A DNA stretch of 64,000 nt. Source: Toxonevra muliebris. Taxonomy: Eukaryota; Arthropoda; Insecta; Diptera; Pallopteridae. The stretch covers positions 79,663,235 to 79,727,234 of the forward strand of contig OY829326.1 in the NCBI GenBank assembly GCA_963691655.1. Reading direction: 5' to 3'. Positions 48,517 to 61,094 of the stretch are shown here, piece after piece; positions within the stretch are counted from its first letter, which is position 1, and every line of letters begins with the position of its first letter. The notes beneath the pieces are model-generated. The model worked only from the letters and a program-made list of their open reading frames with translations, was not told where the DNA came from and searched no databases. Position numbers and translations under genes: made by a program.

Positions 48517-49845
48517 CAGTGTGACCAACTCAGTACCTTTCCCGCTGAATTTAGAGCTTTTTGGAAATTAAAACGCGAATAAAATGTGCGGGGTTTTCAA
48601 CAAGTTTTTTTAATTTAAAATACACTAAGTGCTCCGCTATATAATCCATTTCCTGAATAATCCTAACAACATTTTTTTTATCAAAACAATGATCAATGAA
48701 CTTATTTAAAACCAAAATTCGTAACCGTAAGTCACTCAATTCAAAAAATTCCTTCTTTCATAAAAAAATGGATTAAAACACTAAAATTCATTTCATATTT
48801 GACGTAAATAAACAGCACTAGTGTTTATAATGATTCTGAATTCAGACTATGAGTGTGTTATGACCAGAAGAAGCTGATTGTAATGAAGCGAATATAAACT
48901 TCGACATCGATATGTGATAGTTATAAATTATTACTCTGTAAATTTTTTTGTGATCAAAGTGTATAGAATACTCTTTTTCCATTATCTTATTTTAGTTTTT
49001 CTTGTGATTGTATAATTTAGATTCTGTGAATTAAAAACTTGAAAAATACATGAATTTAATTAATTGTCTTTTCAATACAGCAGAATCCCGATAATTCGTA
49101 ATCACAAGGGGCCAGTAATTGTTTACGCATTACAGAGGTTTTCGGTTTAAGGAGATTTCGATTTAACCGAGTTTTTCCTCAAAATCTGGTTGAGTTTCTT
49201 CAATATTTTATGCAAATATTAAAATACATTTGTCTGTCCACTCATTGACAGCCAGTATCCGTATTTTAAAGGAAACTCAAATAAAATGGAAACCGTATCT
49301 CCCATTTTATTGAAGTTTTCGAACATTATTGGGATATGCAATCTCAGGGTTAAAGAGGCCAAAATAAGAAAATACGAATTAACGGTTTTGTAGTTTAAGG
49401 CTCTTCTCGCGTATCTTGTCAACAACGAAAAACACAAAAAATTCCATAAAAGAAGTGAACGTAGCTATCTACAATGATTGATTTTTTCGAATCATAGTTC
49501 CATAGAATTTCGCTCTACATTATGAATTATAAGAGGTTGTCAAAAACCAATTTCAATTTATTAGAGGTTAAACAGACCTTGTATTGAAAAAAATATGAAT
49601 TAGCCAGGGGAACAAAATGTGTAGAATTTTTGCGAATTGAAGCGATTTTTTCAAAGGACCAGCAGTTTGTTACGAATTATTGAGATTTTCGAATTAACGG
49701 GGTACGAATTATCTCGATTCTACTGTATATAAAAAAATTTGTGTTTAATACTTTTATAAGGAAAAAACTTAACGCTTTTTTAAAGAAAATAAGAGTTTTT
49801 TTCTTGATTTTAGCGGATTTTGAAAAATAGAAGTTGGCCACACTG
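48517..49845 (+). mobile_element. Complete non-autonomous hAT element (1329 bp), copy 3 of the CAGTGTGGCC family
   Basis: The left end is CAGTGTGACCAACTCAG at 48517 and the right end, inverted, is CAGTGTGGCCAACTTCT ending at 49845. The flanks GAAAAAAC (48509-48516) and GAGAAAAC (49846-49853) form an 8-bp duplication with one mismatch, as expected for hAT. It contains a complete pogo-like element at 49078-49725. It sits about 750 bp upstream of the brummer start codon, so it lies in or near the promoter region. Confidence 0.85.
49078..49725. mobile_element. pogo/Tigger-like MITE (648 bp) inside hAT copy 3
   Basis: The left end CAGCAGAATCCCGATAATTC and the inverted right end CAGTAGAATCGAGATAATTC are matched, and TA flanks both sides (49076-49077, 49726-49727). 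CAG-starting ends of this CAGTNGAATCNCGATAATTCG type with TA duplications are characteristic of pogo/Tigger elements. The interior has no intact transposase; a minus-strand scrap reading LTRYARRALNYK is shared with copy 2. Confidence 0.78.
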
Positions 49846-49853
49846 GAGAAAAC

Positions 49854-50601
49854 TTTGAGTGATTTTTTGACATTCACGAAATCACACTCATTTATAGAAA
49901 ATCATTTTAAGAGAGCGCTGGATATAAATACAGCTTGTACGCGCAATTGTGCTCATTAAGTTTTTAACTTTTAAAGCGAGTTTATCTATATAGAATCAAA
50001 TAATTGGAACGAGTTTTTAACGAAAGAAAAAATATAATTGAATATAACTACAAGTGTAAAAATAATAACATTTTCAAATATCTCAAAAATTCAAAACAAC
50101 ATAATATTTGCAAAGATCGTAAAAAATAGTTCTGTGAAAAGCAGACCCAACTGTAAAAAGTTGAGAGCCATCAAAAAAGAAAAGAAGAATTGAGAAAGTG
50201 AGAAGATAAACTGCAAAAGCGAAATAGTAGTTGCAAAAAATAGCAACAACAATATACGTCATTTTTGAGCTTTTTTCTATCCACTTTGCTTACTTTTCAT
50301 AAATTTTCCTCAATATAAATATTTGTTTTTTCTCAACATTCCAAATTTGTTAAAAAGTGAAAATAAATAAATATAGCAAATAAATTTGAGATAAACAAGA
50401 AATTTCGCAACTCGAAATCAACTTTTGCAGAAAAACTACCTGCCAAAAGCAGAACAGTTACGCGTCTCAACTTAATTGTTTTTGAATTGAAATTCTATAT
50501 TTCACACAGTTTATTACAAAATTTTGCAACATATACTTTTTTTGTTTGTTTTATTTCTATTAAATTTCTTGTGCAAAACTCCGAAAAATCAAAGTAACAA
50601 C
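49854..50601 (+). promoter_or_regulatory. brummer upstream region and probable 5' untranslated region
   Basis: About 750 bp of AT-rich sequence lie between the hAT element and the ATG. The last several hundred bases are A-rich and purine-rich, as in many fly 5' leaders. No TATA box or initiator could be chosen with confidence. Confidence 0.45.
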
Positions 50602-50761
50602 ATGAATTTATCATTTGCTGGTTGCGGCTTTTTGGGAATTTATCACGTTGGTGTTGCTGTCTGTTTTAAAAAGTACGCACCCCATCTGTTGTTGGAAAAA
50701 ATTGGCGGCGCTTCGGCGGGCGCGTTGTCAGCATGTTGTCTTCTGTGCGATTTGCCATTGG
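50602..50761 (+). CDS. bmm: brummer triglyceride lipase, first coding exon only
   Basis: The ATG at 50602 opens 53 codons plus one base, ending at a consensus donor (G|GTAAGT at 50762). The peptide starts [20 protein letters not shown] and runs to [10 protein letters not shown], which is the patatin-like start of insect Brummer, the homologue of mammalian ATGL/PNPLA2. Seen: the glycine-rich oxyanion loop G7-C-G-F-L-G12 and the nucleophile elbow G36-A-S38-A-G40; S38 is the catalytic serine known for Drosophila Brummer. The enzyme hydrolyses stored triglyceride on fat-body lipid droplets. The catalytic aspartate and the rest of the protein are in later exons, none seen up to 64000, so intron 1 exceeds 13 kb. 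An upstream in-frame TTG is not a plausible start. Confidence 0.92.
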
Positions 50762-53700
50762 GTAAGTAAAGTTTCCTTTAGTAAATGCCAATTTAATTAC
50801 TTCTTATGCAACTTGTTTGTAAAAGCAAAAAAATATGTGTGTATCAACAGCTGTTAAAACAAGTTTAAAAATATGAAACGAGCCCTCTGCACATGACCCC
50901 CCTCACTCTTCAAAACGAATACGCTATTTAACCATCCTTGACACCGTTTTGTTTTGGTTCTTTTACTAAAAATTCTTTTACTGTTCACGGGTTTTTTTTT
51001 CATTATCACGAATTTGTTCAAACTTTATTTTTATTTTATTTAAATTTTTACTTTGAATTTTGTGTTTATTGTATTTTTGTTGCCTTTTTTGATTTCAAAC
51101 AGTTCAGTGACTTCATTTCGCGTAATCACTTGCCTCCGTCCGTCCGTCCGTCCGTCCGTGCGATGCATAGGAATATTCAATACAGAGTAGAGTAGGTACG
51201 ATTTCTTCTTTTTTGCATCAGTCTCTTATATTACTGCTGCTACTACAGATGCCTTTTTGAACTTTGGCGATCTTGTTCTTGTTCTTTTGAGTAGCCGTAG
51301 CTACAAGTTTGCATTACCTATAATGACTAGCAATCTTGAGAATGCGTCTAGTTCTATTTTTGTTTCTTGAATATTCTTCAGACGAGAATAACGTGATTTT
51401 AACTAATTTTCACTTGAAAATGCACCTAAACGAGGATTTCAAGTTGTTGTTTTTTTTTTTGTGAGTATTAAGGTACCTCAAGTCTTATCCCAAAAAATGT
51501 TGTTGCTACCCCATTTTAAAAATTAACCTTGATTTATTTTATGAAAATTCCCAAAATAAGCGATAAGCTGTCGTTTTGAAAAAAAAAACTCGGAAAATCG
51601 TCTTTTTATGGAGAAATATTTCATTTGATTTGGCTAAATAAAAGTTTATAAATAATAGAAATTCAAAAATGATAAGATTTTGCAAAATCTTGTGCTCAGA
51701 TCACTAAGCTTATGCATTCAAAGCAACTAATTGGGGACCTTAACCCACAACGAGTAATGCCATGTCTCAAGCTGAATAAAAATGAACAGATTAATTAGGG
51801 GTTTCCTTTCAAGGCTTTGTAAACTAGGGAACATGTGAGTAATTTAGTCATAGAACAGCACATCATATTTGGCCTGAAAAAAGTGAAACACAGGAGCACA
51901 TCCTCCTTCGTTGCGACACACTCGGAATACTACAATCGCGGATACGAAATTGTAACTATACAGAGATTAATACGAGATCCGAATATTTTTTTAAATAGTT
52001 TATTTACAAAATCTGCGGATTTTTTGTAGGTTGTTGCAAATTTAGTAAGCAAGAAACTATCCAAATATATGTTAACATAAATCTTAGTCTATGGCATTGT
52101 TTAGTTAAAGGTTAAAATATTAAAAAAGTAAAAGAAGAAGGCCTGCTTCTAAGTATATAAAACAAAATTTTAAATTTGTTTTCTATGCAATATTTTTAAT
52201 TTGTTTTCTAATATGAACTGTTTAACAGGAATGTCAGAAAATCTAACCAATATGTAATAAAAGTGTCAAAGAAGAATGGCAAAAAGAATATAGAACAGAA
52301 ATGGTAGTTCCTTTCAATAATATTGTACTATTCTCATTTACTTTACAATATTTTCACATATAAATAGATTGTTGAGAAGAGGTAACTATCTCAAAGATCG
52401 ATAATGAGGAACTGTAGCGGGTTTTTGATATTTTTCTGGTATTATTGTTCAATTAAAGCCTATTGATTTTAACGGAGGTTATTCGGACGATTCGATTTTT
52501 CAAAAATATATATTTTAATTCTGAGATCTCTGAGTTTAAGGAAGAAGGCCACTGTAACGGCTGTAAAAATGAGTGATTTTCCGGAATTTTTTTTATCTAT
52601 CAAATAAAGAAAAATGGGGATTAATTTTATTAAGTGCACTTCCAACAATATTTCCATAAATTTTTATTAAAAAAAAAATATTGACAAAGCCCAAAAAATT
52701 TGCCCCTCCATCGTCGCGTCGATTTTTCAAGATTTTTCAAGAACGGATTTTCTGACGAATTTTAGTTTTTAATAATCTATATGAGTATAATTCTCGTCGC
52801 ACGTATCGTTTTTTTTTTTGTTTTTTTTTTTTATTTTCCACAAAATGGCGACTGATTGAAAATTTGTCTATGTTTTCGACCCTTGTCTTTTTGTTTCAAA
52901 AAAGCTTAAAAAATTGTATAAATAAAACATTTTAAAATCGGCTGCGCTTAACGATAGTCACTGCAAAGACGAACAAAACAAATAAAAAAAAGTCGACCAG
53001 TTCGAAAAAAGTCGTTTCGAGAAAAACGCGCTTGAAGTTTTCAGTCCATCAAGTTTTCAGTCAACTTACTATCACTAAAATGACTATAACTCAGGCAATT
53101 TTTGGAATTATTTTCATTGTGTTATGTAAAATTCTTTTTACAGTTTTCTAAGGTTCTGATCAGCAAAAATTGTCAGTGTCAATAATTTCAATGTAAGAAG
53201 CGTCTATAAGAAAACAGATGTATTATATTGGAAAAATATTAATATTTTAGCTGTCTGAAAAAAAACCGTGACGCTAACTCGAACAGATATTGAGCAATCC
53301 AATCTTAATTTCACACATAGGTTTCCTATTTAATTTTTGGTTTCAATTTTTTATACTATTTTAGAAATGGTTTTCTATCTGACCATAGTCTGTCTTTTCA
53401 AAAATTATCATAATTTCTTGAAAATTTTTGTTAGAAACTATCAAACTCCAGTTAAATATATTCAAAATTGTTTAATTGATGAAAATACCCAAAAGAATTC
53501 CTGAAATAATCCAGCAATTTATACACGATTATAAATTGTTTCACGTTTTCCCCAGAGCTGTCACTGAGAAAAAAAAACACATAATGAGGGGTATATTTCA
53601 TTTCCTGAACGACATCCGGCGTTTGAAATCAATCTTCATAGATATGCATACATTTCAGCAACTTAAATAAAGCAGCCTTGAAATGTCTAAAAGCACAAAA

Positions 53701-56700
53701 ATTAAAGATAAACTGTTTTCTGAAATGACTAAAACTTCAAATTCTATTTATTAATTTTTGTACATAAAATATTGCTAAAGTTGCCACTTTTTATGATTTA
53801 AGATAAAAATTTGAGAAAACTGTCATTTATTTAAATAAAACTAATTTTGTTGTGGTTTTAATATGCCACTTCAACTTTTACAAAATAACGAGACAAAAGA
53901 AAATATGCTAAAAAGAATTGCATTAAATTTATTCAAAACTCGCGTGTACAAAAAAGAAATTGGCATTCATTTAAAATCAGACCTTTAAATATTCGCATTT
54001 TATAAATTTAGAATGTTCTTATTTCGTCAAAATATATATTTGTATGTAAACCATTCCCTGACACACATGTGATATATACGCGTATACAGACGCAGTGACG
54101 TCAGCACCAATTCTATTTCGCCGTGGTATCATGGACCGTTCATTTGTTTTGATTTCTTCGTTTCTTTCCGTTTCGTCTTTCTCTTCAAAGAAGACGGCAA
54201 GTTTGGAGGGCTCGTTTTGTCATTTTCTCTCACTCTCTCTGAAATGCGATAAATGCTTTTCGTTTTTTTGTTTTTTCTGCTTATATCTATGCGCTTCTTG
54301 CTTCCGTATACATGGTATACATTAATATTTGGTAGATACAAATATATATTTGAACTTGCCCAATTTCTTAACTGTATTGAAGGTCAAAACTGCTAAGTTT
54401 TTAAAGTTTATGCATATGCGTTGCTTTGAAATGGGGAAAGTTCATTTTTATACTCTTCAAGCATTCGATTTTCTATAGATATGTTGATTTTTTTAATGTG
54501 AGCATGAACAGAGAATTTACCGAACCTTTTTATTTTCATGAAACTTTGCATGGCGAAATTATAATAGGTGATAGCAGCGTCAGCTCTGTCTTCTTCTCTA
54601 ATTTTTTTTATATAAAGATAATCTTAACTGTCAAAATCTTTGTTTTTTTTTTTTTGTTTTCCATGCATTTGTTCTTGTGCTTTTGACAATTACGATTTTT
54701 AGCAACAACAAAGTAGCGTGTTGTTATTGTTACGTTGTACTTGTTGTAATGCTGCTACCACCATGTTAAATCCGCCTTGCCTATTTGTATATAAAAAATG
54801 ATGAACCCAGCATCCTGGGACTCATAGGTTTCTCTTTGCTTAATAGCGCTCTTATATATATTGCTTATATAACTTACGAGATAGACAATTATACATGGAG
54901 CATGTAACCTCTCAGTGTGACTGATTGTTTTGATTAGTATAACCCCCACCTAAGCATCTGTTTTAAATTTGTATGTGAATTATAATGAAATAAATGATTT
55001 TTTTCTTTGCAAAATCTTATCAATTGAATGAATTAACTCAAATGAAACACATTTTAACTCTGCTTGGTATAAACATGTCATTCAAAGTTCTTGAAAAATA
55101 TAAAAAAAATATAATTAATTGTGTGCTGTTATTGATTACGCATACACACACACATTACTAGTATATTTAATTGGGGGGAAAAGCTAAAAAAAATAAAGAA
55201 AAAAAAATAAAAATATGACTACCAACTGTATTGCAAATAATTAATAAAAAAATAGTAAAATAATATTATAAATAAATCAATTGTGTTTTTTTCTTCTGTT
55301 GTATAAGCATAGTAGATTATGATGGTGACTACTTATCAACAGTTGCGATAATGGTGGTCTTAGAGCGATGGTGCTGCGTGTGAAACCCCAACAACATCGA
55401 CTCCGAGCACCACAAGTTTTTGTTTTCATTGAATTGTTTACTATTTCTATTAATGTGCACTGGTACATCTTTCAATAATGACAAACTCATATGTAAATAT
55501 ATAAATGCATTGTCATTTTAAAGGATTTTCTAGTTAGTAAATAAATAATGATTAAATAAAAATTTCATTTTAATTAGAACACATAATATGTGGTTTTTGC
55601 TTTCATGAATATCAAATTGAACTTTATTTTTTTATTTCTTATAATTCTTGTCTTAACAAAAATAAATTATAATAGAGTATTTTATTTGCTATCACGCAAT
55701 TGATTGCCCTTTTTTAAAACAAAAATAACAATTGAATCATTATTCAATTTTCCTTTACCAGATATGCATGTTTAACTTAATTCTCTTATTTTGAAAATCT
55801 TTAAATTTTTCTAAGAAAAAATATTTTTAATTGCTACTACATTCTTCATTTCGTTTCATCCCGCTTCATTCTATTTTTCAGTTATCTTTTTTTTTCTAAT
55901 TTACTCATTTCATTCGCCTATTATTTCAAAGAATCTGAAATATTCTAGAATGTCTGTAATTTGAAATTTAAAGTATTATGTAGTTCTTAAGTTAGATTTT
56001 TGTTTGAGTTAATTACTGTCATTATATTTAATTGTTGCATACTTTTTTCTCACATTTTTCTACTTTTTTTATTCTGTTTGTGTTAAATATGTATTATTTT
56101 TCTTAAACAACTTTGCATTAAATGTTTGACACGAAACCTACTTCCCTAAAATAATTTAGAATTGTTAAATTTCTTTTTTTTTAAATTTGGTTCCATTAAT
56201 AATTCTAGTAGGTGATAAGTTAGATAGTGATGTAACGGATGTTAGTTCAGCTTTAAAATATAAACATCTTATATACGATAGATATAATACAATTCTTTTA
56301 CAAAAATATGTAAATGTAATACATAAATTTGGATAACATAAAATATTGGCAAAGTCCTTTCAATTACGCGTTAATCGTACTTTCTGTTTTCACTTCATGG
56401 ACAAAAATCTCAATTGAGTCTGTAAGGAAACCTGATTTTCTAAGTTTATTCTTGAATAGGCTTTAAACCTCAACCGAGTATGAAGCTCTTGTAGAATTTA
56501 TAATAATCATAAGATAAACCTATGAAACATTGAATATTATTAGATTAATAATGAAAGTAATGAGTATCCCTCTAGTTCCCAAATTTTTTATTGAAAATTA
56601 GAGCAGAATAATATCGGACGAACCCGTTCTCAAAGCCTTAAGAAAATGCATTGGCTTGGTTTTATGAAGTAGAAATGTTAGATATCTAGGTCTTATTGTT

Positions 56701-58599
56701 GAATGAGCTTTTTTAAGGCAATTTTTTCCTCGAGCCGAGCATCGAACCCGGGCACTGGGTCGATAGTATCACTGGAAGTATTCTATTATTTTTTTTTATT
56801 TTATTCTTAAAAAAATACATGATTAGGGCAAACACAAACTAATCCCAAATAGCACATAGTAAATACTGAATTGTTTTATTTTTTTTATTATCTTACACAA
56901 GTTTGTTTCAATTAAATGCTTTTTTCATGCCTTTTTTTTTTTGTTGGCCATTCATATCGTATGATTTGTGACACAATATTTTTTTATTTATTTTTTTATA
57001 CATTTTTCTTCGCTTCTCTTTCAATGTTTTTATTGTGCAATGTTTTCTTTTTTTTATCATTTATTTGTATTTCATTTTACATCACGTTATGTGTCACGTT
57101 TACAAACATAACTACATTTTATTCTGCTCGCTTGCAATAAAAAAGTAAAAGATATGGATATAAAAAAAAAAAAAATAAACCAGTAGTTTTTATTTCGTTT
57201 TATTTGCATATAGTATCTGCATTGCTAGCTCCGCTTGGCAGCTTTTCATCTTTTTTTTATTTTTTTTTTATTGCAAAAGACACTTGACCTGCGACAATTT
57301 ATTGTACTAAGTAGTACAACAAATAATTTTTCATTAAATTGAACTTTATGTAAATTTGTTTGCGATACTTTTTATGCATTCTTATAAACACTTTAATTAA
57401 TTAAAACTTTAACAGTTTATTTACTTTTTTTTCTGGTTTCTCCATTAATATTTACTTATTCTAATTTCTATAGTTCAATAACTTTTTTCTATTTAAATAG
57501 AATACTGCATTTTATAAGCTCATTATTTTTCCCTTTGTTTGTCCTTTGCAAATATCTACATTTACATAGTGGCACACTAAATCAGAGTTGTACTTTGTAC
57601 CAAGGTACAATTTTGTTTAAGTTTTTCTATAGTTTCTTTATGAGAATGAAACAGAATGCTCCACACAAACTTATGTATAAAATGACACCCAACATTGATC
57701 TGTTCAATCAAAACTCTAAACATCTCAGTTTCAGCAAATCATATTCAACTCATGAAATTTTAGTAAAGCCGACTCCCAATAAACAATTAAGTTCCAGACT
57801 TCCAAACAGACAACACAATAATCTGCAATCTTAATAGACTTCTTTCTTTAAAGAAAGTGCTTTCAACTCTGCTTAAGGTCTTCAACCTTCTTCATCAGAT
57901 TCTATAAAAAAGAAACAATTTTCTCATCTCAACTACTTCGTAAACAAGTTTCATCATGCTAAAAATAAATTACTATAAGCTAATAATAAAAAATATGCTC
58001 TTACGCATGTATTCTCGTATCAATAGACCCAATAGACAACCCACTATGTAAAGTATAAAGTATAATTTTTACCATTGTTGTTTTGCTTTTTAATTGTTTA
58101 TTTACTTTGTATTGCACAAAATCAATATCAATCTGCGTTGATTTACAAAGTATCTTTACATTTGTTTCATTGATTCTTTTTAATATTTTCCTTTCAATAT
58201 TCTTTCTTCTCGTATAAAGATTTTAATATTATCATCACTCGAAAAATACGCTGTCAAGTGCAAAGGTTTCTTAAGAAAAAAATTACATTTACAATATTGC
58301 ATATTTTTAATGCGTCATTTATTTTGAGTTTCTTTAATAAATTGAAAAAAAAAAAAATAATTTACAATTTTTGAATAATTTTTAAAAGTCTTTGTACTCA
58401 AACAATAATATGATTTTCTAATCAATTTGCAATCTATCCATAGATATTCAACAAATGAGATGTTTAACAAAAATATTGAGTTAAATAGATGTATCCCTTT
58501 GGTTACACCTATATATATATATTAATATGAACACTTACATATTAAATTAGAGATTTGCTTACATTATTTACATAAATGCTTAGAAATGTGAGATAAATG
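50762..58599 (+). other. brummer intron 1, first part: no gene seen
   Basis: AT-rich DNA without a supported exon. It includes a TCCG microsatellite at 51135-51158, the second copy of ATGTTAAATCCGCCTTGCC at 54763-54781, and near 56730-56790 (minus strand) a GGTTCGATGC with flanking GC-rich bases, a probable SINE head fragment. T runs are frequent at 56.9-57.3 kb. Confidence 0.6.
51135..51158. repeat. TCCG microsatellite
   Basis: About five tandem TCCG units, conspicuous against the AT-rich background. Confidence 0.85.
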
Positions 58600-58855
58600 T
58601 AATTATAATTTTTTTTTAAAAGTGTGAATGGCAAGTCTAATATATGTTTTCTTTTTAATCTTTTGGTTTCATTGGTACTGTCTAGAAGACAAATGGCTAA
58701 AGGATTGGTATGATTGCTTAGTCTTCGCAGGTATCTTTCGCTAAATAGGGCGATTTCTTCTTTCACTTTTGGAATGTTAAGATCACAATGAATAGTGTCG
58801 TTAGAGACAAACCAAGGAGCGTTGGCAATCATTCGCAAACTTCCTTTGAAATTTT
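58600..58855 (-). pseudogene. Jockey-clade retrotransposon, extreme C-terminus
   Basis: The minus strand reads RMIANAPWFVSNDTIHCDLN, then IPKVKEEIALFSERYLRRL and NPLAICLLDSTNETKRLKRK. This matches the conserved NAPWYV-x-N-x-x-IHxDL...VKEEI...RL...LLD block at the end of jockey-like ORF2. Only this 3' piece is present. Confidence 0.85.
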
Positions 58856-59711
58856 AATGCATATAACAAAAATATAATGCCCTAAAATTATATGACGCTC
58901 ATCTATGTCTGCTTATAAATTTCTTGAAAACCTAATTTATAACTCTTTTTAGCCTTAAACTTAACTTTATCAGTCATTATCAAATAAAATAAACCATTTA
59001 AAACTTCCAAATATATCCGACCAGGCTGCCAAAAAAAAAAAAAACCATTTCTGATCACTTTCTTTTGTTTTATTTTTAATTGTAGGAATAAAATAATACT
59101 TTAATATGAAATCGATTGACCGATTAAACTCAAATGCCAATAAACGATATCTATAGCTACATGAAAAAACCGAACGAAGAAAACAAAATCGTCAATAAAG
59201 AATTGCATTTAATGCAAAAATAATAAAAAAGCGAATAATGAATATTGAAAAATAAAAAAATAAATAATTGTTAAAAACTTTAATAATTAAAAATATATGT
59301 ATATGTATACCGAATTGGTTTCAAACAGTTGTCAACCAAAACAAAGAATAAAATGATTACATAAACATATTGATAAGTTTCTTTAATAGCAAAACAAAGC
59401 AATAAGTTTTAGTTGAATATGGGGGAAAATTCGTCATTTCGTTTATAGAGATAAAGACTTCATTTTGATTATTTACCTAATAAAATATATTGCACAAAGC
59501 TTTGCAATTAATTGTTAGGAAATTTTCCTCAAGTATCTAAACTTTATGATCACTATTGACGTCACTCTAGTCGTTTCGTTTTGGGGAAAATCCCTTTACA
59601 TAAATCGAGTGCTCAGATGCTAATGAAACTATCACCCTCCCAAGGATTTTGTTCTCATGTAAGCACAACAGTAAAACCCATTTAGATAAGATTGAATAAA
59701 GAGCGGGCTGG
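58856..59711 (+). other. brummer intron 1, middle part: no gene seen
   Basis: AT-rich, no exon or repeat recognised. Confidence 0.55.
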
Positions 59712-60330
59712 TCACCTAGTCACGTTCTTGGGAGATTTGTCGGCAATTTCTGACGGTTCTAGGCAATAGTTTCCGAAGTAACGAAGACGGGTCCATATTA
59801 GACAATAACAGTGGCACAATAAGTGTTCAACTGATTCCACTTCAAGCCATTTATTGAGATTGTGCTTCGTGGAACTCCATGGCAACCCGCAGAATGGTTC
59901 TGGTTCAGTAAATTTGCTGGCAGCTCCTTTTCTTGCGAGTTCATCTGCCTTTTCGTTCCCAATATGCCCACTATGACCTGGCACCCACATAAGATGAACT
60001 TTGTTGCGAGTAGCTAGTCTATTCAGTAGTTGCACACAGTCCCAGAATAATTTTGATTTTTTTTAAAAGCATTAAGTGCTAATAATGCAGCTTTATTATG
60101 AAAGTGAATAAGGATGTCGCTTTTAACAGGTGTCTTCTTTGTCTTCCCCTATAAACCCTCCAAACCATCTGTGTACCAGACATGAGAGTTATGCGGTGAT
60201 GGATGTCTTTTTTGTTCCCAGTTAATCCTTTCTGGGGAATGTTACCTTGAATTCGTGTCTGAAGTTATATTTGGGATGGCAGAAATAACTTGGGTTAGAT
60301 TACGCAATTTTTCCCGATATAAAACTTAAA
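59712..60330 (-). pseudogene. I-like non-LTR retrotransposon fragment: broken RNase H and C-terminal end
   Basis: On the minus strand the upstream part (about 60330-60040) shows FRHEFKVTFPRKD and WYTDGLEG in shifted frames. The 107-codon open part then has LLNRLATRNKVHLMWVPGHS, NEKADELARKGAAS and, after a deletion, VEHLLCHC. This is an RNase H domain followed directly by the C-terminal zinc motif, with several frameshifts and an internal deletion. Confidence 0.8.
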
Positions 60331-60381
60331 GCTTACGAACCTAACGCAGAGAAAACGCTTTCTCATCCAAGAAAAGTGTTA

Positions 60382-61092
60382 TTAGGAGTATGAATGTATA
60401 AACTCGTAATTGTGACTAACTTCATATCTATCATAAGCGCCATTTTTTTGACATTGACAGCTATTCTATCTCGAAGAGCGCCAAAAATACTATAAAAATT
60501 GATCTGTCAAATAATTTTCATAATTTTACAAAAGTGTTTTACTATAGCCGAAAATGTCGAATATTTGGTGGGGTATGAAAGGTGTCGTGCATTTTGAGCT
60601 GTTGAAACCGAATGAAACAATCACTTGCGACCGCTACCGGCTACAATTGATGCATTTGAGCCGAGCCGAGGATATGAGGCCAGAATATGAGAATAGACAC
60701 GACGAAGTTATTCTTCAGCATGACAATGCTCGGCCGCATGTTGGAAGGCAAGTAAAAACATACTTGGAAACGCTGAAATGGGAAGTGCTACCCCACCCGC
60801 CGTATTCTCCAGACATTGCTCCTTCTGATTACCACTTGTTCCGATCGATGACACATGGCCTGGCTGAACAGCACTTCCGTTCTTTCGAAGAACTCAAAAA
60901 ATGGGTTGATTCGTAGATAGCCTCAAAAGATGAGGAGTTCTTTCGACGCGGAATCCGTATGCTACCAGAAATATGGGAAAAGGTTGTGGCTAACGATGGA
61001 CAAAACTTTAAAGAATAAATTTGCAATCACTTTTTCACAATAAATGTCCAAATTACGAAAAAAAATACGAGTTTATACATTCATACTCCCAA
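60382..61092 (+). mobile_element. Internally deleted mariner element, 711 bp, with intact ends
   Basis: The ends are TTAGGAGTATGAATGTATAA at 60382 and, inverted, TTGGGAGTATGAATGTATAA ending at 61092. The match continues with ACTCGTA, giving about 27 bp of terminal repeat. TA flanks both sides (60380-60381, 61093-61094). A full mariner is about 1.3 kb, so roughly half is missing. Confidence 0.9.
60554..61018 (+). pseudogene. mariner transposase, C-terminal half
   Basis: The frame starts with a preserved ATG and jumps to the catalytic domain: WWGMKGVVHFELLKPNETI, then HDNARPHV and PPYSPDIAPSDYHLF. Exactly 34 residues separate the second and third catalytic aspartates, the DD34D spacing that defines mariner. 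The DNA-binding half and the first catalytic aspartate are deleted, and a TAG at codon 121 (after KKWVDS) interrupts the frame, which then reads on to NDGQNFKE. It cannot make an active enzyme. Confidence 0.92.
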
Positions 61093-61094
61093 TA

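Noticed and set aside
50524..50601. N-terminal extension of Brummer from an in-frame TTG
   Set aside because: It is hydrophobic, non-homologous and lacks ATG; the start at 50602 gives the known Brummer N-terminus and places the catalytic serine at position 38.
56730..56790. tRNA-like GGTTCGATGC on the minus strand
   Set aside because: There is no A box, acceptor stem or anticodon arm; it is more likely a SINE fragment.
57535..57834. 99-codon plus-strand frame in brummer intron 1
   Set aside because: It does not resemble any Brummer exon, lacks clear splice sites and has AT-rich codon content.
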